Positions 24,501-27,880 of a stretch of 27,880 bases of DNA are shown piece after piece. Made by a program: the position numbers and the translations under genes. The DNA lies in assembly GCA_036374995.1 (NCBI GenBank), contig DASUSS010000089.1, forward strand, positions 1-27,880. The letters are read 5' to 3'. The stretch's first letter is position 1. Each line of letters starts with the position of its first letter. Source of the DNA: SH-MAG3 sp036374995. Lineage in GTDB: Bacteria > Gemmatimonadota > Gemmatimonadetes > Longimicrobiales > RSA9. Below the pieces are notes generated by a model that saw nothing but the letters and a program-made list of their open reading frames with translations, was not told the origin of the DNA and searched no databases.

Positions 24501-25103
24501 ATTCACGACGTCGTCCGCGTCGGGACCGAGCGAGAGCATGGTGAGAACGAAGAGGCCGATCCCGGCGAGGTAGACCGGGATGATGCGGCGGCCTAGCACA
24601 CCGGTCGTGAAGAGGACCGCACCCGCGAAGATCGTGTTCGGCAGCAGGATGAGCAGGTACGGCTGCGCGTACGCGCCGATGCGGAACGGGCCCGAGGAGA
24701 ACCCCGGTTCGGTGAACCCCAGCAGCAGCGGCAGCGCGTGACCGACGGGGATCGCGAGCAGGACGACGGCATTGACGGCGAGCGCGCCCAGGAACCGGCC
24801 GAGGAGGTAGTCGCGCTTGCGCAGCGGCGCCGTGAACAGCAGCGGATCCATCTCCGCGTGGATGTCGCGCACTGCGGCGTCGCCGAAGAGCACGGCCGAG
24901 ACGGCCAGGCCGGGTATGCTCAGGAGCACCATCATGAACGCCACCAGCGACGGCGCGTTCGCGTGCACGGCCGTGTTCGACGGGCTGGCACCCCCGAGCG
25001 AGATCATGAGCGCGAAGCCGAGCAGGAACGCGCCGCAGAACCAGGTCGTCGGACTGCGCAGCCGGTGCTGGAGCTCGTAGCGCAGGATCTCGCGCAACTT
25101 CAC
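21528..25103 (-). CDS. ABC-2 permease fused to an M1 aminopeptidase-like domain (copy 1)
   Basis: 1191 residues, GTG at 25101-25103 overlapping the ATPase stop as GTGA. Same layout as copy 2: two ABC-2 membrane blocks, a further span, an Ig-like beta region and a C-terminal M1 domain. The zinc site is HEVAH at 932-936 in HEVAHMWWGGQVKGAW, with the third ligand E956 in FLSESLANYS (19 residues between). It differs clearly from copy 2 around the active site (WWGGQ against WTLPYA) while both keep the zinc ligands, so the two peptidases probably have different specificity. Function is inferred: export coupled to periplasmic peptide processing. Confidence 0.9.
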   Translation of the reverse strand: MKLREILRYELQHRLRSPTTWFCGAFLLGFALMISLGGASPSNTAVHANAPSLVAFMMVLLSIPGLAVSAVLFGDAAVRDIHAEMDPLLFTAPLRKRDYLLGRFLGALAVNAVVLLAIPVGHALPLLLGFTEPGFSSGPFRIGAYAQPYLLILLPNTIFAGAVLFTTGVLGRRIIPVYLAGIGLFVLTMLSLGPDADDVVNPVMSVLGPLGFHALNEHTAYWTVAEQNARLIGFPVLLVWNRVVWLAVSALILAGLHWRFRFAHPDGGRRRERHRMVVDAAPAMPAPVAVPRVAGTFDVRTTVRQTLAVARNSFAELVGTRSFAVVMLACVGLTLLWGWNVGDTVFESSTWPVTFLVAGTVLGTRILPFVYVLIVVYAGELVWQDRDVRVAEIADAAPVRDTTALLGRFLALVAVLVLVQAATLLGGVLIQAFQGYTHFEPWLYLRIVFGLNLADYVLLAALALAIHVVVNHKYIGHLVVLLALFFIRVAPRLGIRHNLLIYGGDPGWTYSDMNGFGPYIEPFVWFKLYWAAWALLLAVAATVLWVRGHEPGGMRRRLDLARIRFTGPVARIAGIAIALIVLLGGFIFYNTNILNDYITQDEQGAVQAEYEKRYARFAGVAQPTIVSAGLRVEIYPDEPAVDLRGSFRLVNRTDAPIDLVHVQLTPGVRARALSFDRPARTVLEDDETGYRIFALEPALAPGASILLSFDVSFRPRGFTNDGLSTAVAGNGTYFNRRWLPFIGYLPALELVDDEARERFGLAPRQRMPDPADPDASARLEGIDGDPVQVEAIIGTAADQIAITPGVLRRSWTENGRRYFHYETEAPTSFGATVFSARYDVLEDRWNDVALQIFHHPTHTYNLDRMMHGMKAGLEYYTQRFGPYPDRQLRIAEVPRYDSFGRAHPHTIAFTEDALLGRVKEDEFDRSFFGTAHEVAHMWWGGQVKGAWAGGIGFLSESLANYSAMMVTETTFGPEAARRVYDYQMDRYLTMRARMAQDQPLRDVERQPYIFYGKGAVAMYLLRDHIGADAVDTALRRYHAKFSDPMPPYATSLDLIAELRAVTPDSHQYLITDLFETVTLWDVETERAVVEPTGTGEYRVTLDVVARKMRADSIGNETDVPMDDLVEIGVFARGEGNAPGEPLYLERHRIRSGEQTISVVVRGEPARAGIDPWRKLIDRERGDNVVQVETGQ

Positions 25104-26044
25104 GCTGTCTCCGAAGGCACCGTTGCCTCCGCGGATGGCGCGCCGGATCCGCTCATCGCGCCCGACCGCCGGCCGTGGTGCCCCGACATGACACTGAAAT
25201 ACACGTCCTTCAGGTCCGGCTCGACCGGCTCGAACGCCGCACCCGGCGACGTCGCCGCGTAGACGTGCACGATCGTTCGTCCCGACAGGAGCTTCGTGGC
25301 GATCACCGCATGCTCGCGCTCGACGATCGGCAGCTCGTCGCGCGTCACGGCACGCCGCCAGATCCGGCCGCGCAGCTCATCGATCGCGCGCGGCGGCTCC
25401 GCCTCCAGCAGGATCTCGCCCCGGTCGATGATCGCCATGCGCGTGCACAGCTCCTCCACGTCCTCCACGATGTGCGTCGACAGGATCACGACACTGTCCT
25501 CGCCGATGTCGCTCAGCAGATTCAGGAAGCGAACGCGCTCGGCCGGATCCAGACCCGCCGTCGGCTCGTCGACGACGATCAGCTTCGGGTTGCCCAGCAG
25601 CGCGACCGCAACGCCGAACCGCTGACGCATCCCGCCCGAGAACGTGCCGAGCTTCTGCCGGCGCACCTCCCACAGGTTCGTCTGACGGAGCAGCGACTCC
25701 ACGACGTCGCGTCTCGTCTTCGTTTCGGTGATGCCCTTCAGGATCGCGAAGTGGTCCAGCAGCCGCTCCGCGCTCGTCCTCGGATGGAAGCCGAACGACT
25801 GCGGCAGGTAGCCGAGCGTCCTGCGCACCTCATCCTTCTGCGTCAGGACATCGAGGTCACCGAGTCGGATCGAGCCCTCGTCCGGCTCCTGGAGCGTCGC
25901 GACGATCCGCATCAACGTCGACTTGCCGGCGCCGTTCGGGCCGAGCAGGCCGAACATCCCGCGAGGGACGTCGAGGGAGACGTGCTTCACGGCATGCGTG
26001 CCGTTCGGGTAGGTCTTCGACAGGTCGCGGATGGCGAGTTGCAT
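25100..26044 (-). CDS. ABC transporter ATPase (partner of permease copy 1)
   Basis: 314 residues from ATG at 26042-26044; the frame continues far upstream only as an antisense shadow of the DUF4097 gene. Walker A GPNGAGKST, signature FSGGMRQR, Walker B LIVVDEPTAGLDP and the H-loop LSTHIVEDV are complete. It matches the ATPase at 20597-21502 at about three in four residues by eye but has a longer Gly/Ser/Ala-rich tail (SGSGAPSAEATVPSETA). First gene of the four-gene operon, behind the promoter at 26115-26143. Its Shine-Dalgarno is weak (AGG 8 nt before ATG). Confidence 0.93.
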   Translation of the reverse strand: MQLAIRDLSKTYPNGTHAVKHVSLDVPRGMFGLLGPNGAGKSTLMRIVATLQEPDEGSIRLGDLDVLTQKDEVRRTLGYLPQSFGFHPRTSAERLLDHFAILKGITETKTRRDVVESLLRQTNLWEVRRQKLGTFSGGMRQRFGVAVALLGNPKLIVVDEPTAGLDPAERVRFLNLLSDIGEDSVVILSTHIVEDVEELCTRMAIIDRGEILLEAEPPRAIDELRGRIWRRAVTRDELPIVEREHAVIATKLLSGRTIVHVYAATSPGAAFEPVEPDLKDVYFSVMSGHHGRRSGAMSGSGAPSAEATVPSETA

Positions 26045-26114
26045 GGGGTGAACCTGGTTGCTGCGAGTCGTAGACCGTGTTCGGGTGCCGCATGGCGTCG
26101 TAGCGGCAGGCAGG

Positions 26115-26143
26115 AGTCTATGCTGGTGTATCTGTGTTGTCAA
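26115..26143 (-). promoter_or_regulatory. Sigma-70-like promoter of the ABC-M1 operon
   Basis: On the minus strand a perfect TTGACA (26138-26143) is followed after exactly 17 bp by TAGACT (26115-26120). Predicted start near 26108, leader about 64 nt. This is an unusually AT-rich patch for the window. Confidence 0.65.
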
Positions 26144-26146
26144 GTA

Positions 26147-26161
26147 CTTTACTATGCAAAG
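26147..26161. promoter_or_regulatory. Operator-like inverted repeat in the divergent promoter region
   Basis: CTTTAC-TAT-GCAAAG, a 6-bp inverted repeat with one mismatch, three bases upstream of the -35 of the ABC-M1 promoter and on the upstream side of the DUF4097 gene. Such sites are typical for PadR or GntR regulators, but none is encoded next to it. AAGGAGGTG directly follows (from 26159) and resembles a Shine-Dalgarno for an in-frame GTG at about 26175, which I do not take as the real start. Confidence 0.4.
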
Positions 26162-26260
26162 GAGGTGGAGCGGGTGAGGGCGTTGCAGCCGGCGGTTCGC
26201 GGAAACCGGGGCCGGCGTGCCATCGTACAGTCGGACACCACCGACTCTCCTGGAGGACCC

Positions 26261-27301
26261 ATGCGCCGGACCCCACTGATCAGCCTGCTGGCCATGCTCG
26301 CGCTCGCCGAGGGTGCTCTGGCCCAGTCGCCCGACCGCTACTCGATCCCGGGCAGCGTCGTCGCCGTCTACAACCTGGCCGGGACCGTGACGATCGAGCG
26401 CGGCACCGGCACGAACGTCGTGATCGAGGTGACGCGCGCGGGCGCCGACGCCGAGCGTCTCGAGACCGAGCGCATCGAGGTGAACGGCCGGCCCGCGCTC
26501 GTCGTGCGTTACCCGGATGGCGACGTGGTCTACGGCGGATCGCGCGGCGGTACGACGCAGCTGAGTGTGCGGGGCGACGGCACGTTCGGCGACCGCAGCG
26601 GCGGCGACCGCGTGACCATCCGTCGCTCCGGCCGCGGCACGCGGGCGCACGCCGACCTGCGCATTCTGGTTCCGGCGCAGCGCAGCGTGGACGTACGGCT
26701 CGGCGTCGGCGCGGTCACTGCGAGCGACGTCGAGGGCGGGCTCGACATCGACGTGTCGGCGGCAGCGGTGCGGACGCGGAACACGAAGGGCCGCCTGCGC
26801 ATCGATACCGGGTCGGGCAGCGTCATCGTGAACGACGCGGAAGGCGATGACATCCTGGTCGACACGGGCTCCGGCAGCGTGGAGGTGAACGGTATCCGCG
26901 CGACCGGGCTCATTGTGGACACCGGCTCCGGCCGCGTGCGGGGGGCCGGCATCGTCGCGACGAAACTCGGCGTAGATACCGGCTCGGGAGGCATCACTCT
27001 GTCCGGCGTGAGCGCGAGCGACATCCTGCTGGATACCGGCAGCGGCCGCGTCGAGCTCGAGCTCATCTCGCCGATCGAGCGCCTCGTCATCGACACCGGC
27101 TCCGGCGGCGTCCGACTCGCGGTGCCGGCCGACCTGAGTGCGGCCATCGACATCGACACCGGCAGCGGCGGGATCGACATCGACCTCCCGGTCACGATCT
27201 CGCGCCGCAGCCGCACCTCGCTGGTCGGCACGATCGGCAGCGGCAGCGGCCGCATCGAGATCGATACCGGCAGCGGCGGCGTGTCGATCGTCCGGCGGTG
27301 A
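26261..27301 (+). CDS. Secreted DUF4097-type beta-repeat protein with DTGSG repeats
   Basis: 346 residues, ATG at 26261 with GGAGG 5 nt before it and a signal peptide (MRRTPLISLLAMLALAEGAL, cut after ALA near residue 23). The frame is open further upstream, but only this start gives a signal. An N-terminal beta domain (about 24-150) leads to a parallel beta-solenoid-like region in which IDTGSGxV recurs about every 19-21 residues, eight times exactly plus one degenerate copy (IGSGSGRI), from residue 182 to the end. DUF4097 proteins carry such repeats and often sit beside envelope regulators or anti-sigma genes; their biochemical role is not established. It is divergent from the ABC-M1 operon and may share its regulation. 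Confidence 0.85.
   Translation: MRRTPLISLLAMLALAEGALAQSPDRYSIPGSVVAVYNLAGTVTIERGTGTNVVIEVTRAGADAERLETERIEVNGRPALVVRYPDGDVVYGGSRGGTTQLSVRGDGTFGDRSGGDRVTIRRSGRGTRAHADLRILVPAQRSVDVRLGVGAVTASDVEGGLDIDVSAAAVRTRNTKGRLRIDTGSGSVIVNDAEGDDILVDTGSGSVEVNGIRATGLIVDTGSGRVRGAGIVATKLGVDTGSGGITLSGVSASDILLDTGSGRVELELISPIERLVIDTGSGGVRLAVPADLSAAIDIDTGSGGIDIDLPVTISRRSRTSLVGTIGSGSGRIEIDTGSGGVSIVRR
26804..27286 (+). repeat. Coding repeats, eight DTGSG units
   Basis: DNA repeats of the form GAYACCGGSWSSGGC spaced about 57-63 bp, encoding the DTGSG turns. Codons differ between copies (GGCTCCGG, GGCAGCGG, GGGTCGGG), so the units are old or have been diversified rather than recently expanded. Confidence 0.75.
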
Positions 27302-27568
27302 GCTGAGCGACCTCCTGGGCGGGACGGAACAGCATCCCGGATTGCGAGACGCGACCGGGTGGCCGGTGGCAGCCACGAGCTGGAACGGCCGGCTGGCTCG
27401 GCGCGAGGCGCGGCAAACCTTCCACGAACGGGCCTCGGGCCCGGGCGGATGGACGGTTGGCGGCGCGCGAGGCCCGCGCCACCGCGGGATCGGTCCGCAC
27501 CAACCGGCACGACGCAAGCACGCCGACCCGGCGCTGGTGATCGCGCGCACGACGTCGTAATCTGCCGC

Positions 27569-27880
27569 ATGCCCGGTCGACGACAACCAGCGCAGGCGCC
27601 GAGACCGTGCGCCGCGCACGCACTCGCCGCGGTGCTGCTCGCGCTGGCCGCGCTGCCGACCCTCGCCTCGGCCCAGCCGATCCCTCCCTACCGCGATGCT
27701 GCCCGACCGACCGACGAGCGCGTCCGCGATCTCATCGGGCGCATGACGCTCGAGGAGAAGTTCTGGCAGCTGTTCATGATCCCGGGCAGCCTGGACGACC
27801 CGTCGCACGACTACGCGAACGGCGTGTTCGGCCTCCAGATCCCGCCCGTTGCCGGTAACGCGGACGGCAGCGCGCCCGCC
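27569..27880 (+). CDS. Secreted glycoside hydrolase family 3 (beta-glucosidase-like), N-terminal part
   Basis: 104 residues, cut by the window end. ATG at 27569 begins a signal peptide with an Arg-rich start (MPGRRQPAQAPRP), a hydrophobic run (AAVLLALAALP) and cleavage near ASAQ. The mature start matches the GH3 N-terminus: RPTDERVRDLIGRMTLEEKF, then WQLFMIPG, where the DLhGRMTLEEKxxQ motif is highly characteristic. GH3 enzymes release terminal sugars from beta-glucosides and related substrates using an Asp nucleophile that lies beyond this window. It is 267 bp after the DUF4097 gene; I see no clear promoter or terminator in that gap. Confidence 0.85.
   Translation, partial: MPGRRQPAQAPRPCAAHALAAVLLALAALPTLASAQPIPPYRDAARPTDERVRDLIGRMTLEEKFWQLFMIPGSLDDPSHDYANGVFGLQIPPVAGNADGSAPA

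Noticed and set aside
25175..26260. Longer N-terminus for the DUF4097 protein, including a GTG near 26175 after AAGGAGGTG
   Set aside because: A start at 26261 has its own GGAGG and a proper signal peptide; the extension would bury the signal and overlap the divergent promoter.
26804..27286. Regularly spaced short repeats that could suggest a CRISPR array
   Set aside because: The repeats are in frame, encode DTGSG turns, and the spacers are coding and similar to each other.
26045..27808. Upstream extension of the ABC ATPase frame through the DUF4097 gene on the minus strand
   Set aside because: The extension is low-complexity Arg/Asp/Ala sequence mirroring the DTGSG repeats; the ATPase paralogue and promoter place the start at 26044.

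Overview
The window is a GC-rich, densely coded bacterial chromosome segment, with no tRNA, rRNA or CRISPR array. The gene families point to Gemmatimonadota or, less likely, Acidobacteriota. They include a PadR plus ADOP-type MacB/FtsX permease pair, an ECF sigma factor translationally linked to a Ser/Thr kinase with TPRs, an RCC1-repeat lipoprotein, ABC-2 permeases fused to M1 peptidase domains, and many lipoproteins and outer-membrane proteins. This assignment is inferred from gene content, not from a marker gene.

Layout. 1-2535: the end of an unknown gene, a relic of a kinase 3' end, and a seven-repeat RCC1 lipoprotein gene bracketed by two diverged 51-bp direct repeats. 2536-5678 (-): Ser/Thr kinase-TolB-TPR protein and its ECF sigma factor, start/stop overlapped, behind a good sigma-70-like promoter. 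5878-6463 (+): SnoaL/NTF2-like lipoprotein with a strong hairpin after it. 6559-9672 (-): a five-gene, overlap-coupled operon of ECF sigma factor, membrane anti-sigma candidate, Spy/CpxP-like protein, lipoprotein and outer-membrane barrel. It has an ECF-type promoter that suggests autoregulation. 9996-10509 (+): a toxin-antitoxin locus in decay, with a deleted and frameshifted Phd-type antitoxin and a PIN toxin that keeps its acidic residues but has no normal start codon. 10587-13598 (-): PadR repressor and ADOP permease, with a promoter/operator that appears to give a leaderless mRNA. 13691-16913 (+): five tightly packed genes (DUF2334 deacetylase, methyltransferase, GT2 glycosyltransferase, SMR/ArnE-like membrane protein, lipopolysaccharide-kinase-like protein), probably a small surface-glycolipid pathway. 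16986-26143 (-): a duplicated two-gene module, each copy an ABC ATPase plus a giant permease/M1-peptidase fusion, in one four-gene operon. 26261-27301 (+), divergent from it: a secreted DUF4097-type beta-repeat protein with eight DTGSG repeats. 27569-end (+): the N-terminus of a secreted GH3 glycosidase.

Most of the window serves the cell envelope: sensing and stress signalling (two ECF systems), export and peptide processing (ADOP, ABC-M1), glycan synthesis, and secreted beta-structured proteins. The most unusual points are the broken antitoxin beside a start-less toxin, the leaderless PadR promoter with its operator, the duplicated ABC-M1 operon, the Arn-like five-gene glycan cluster, and the duplication scars around the RCC1 gene.
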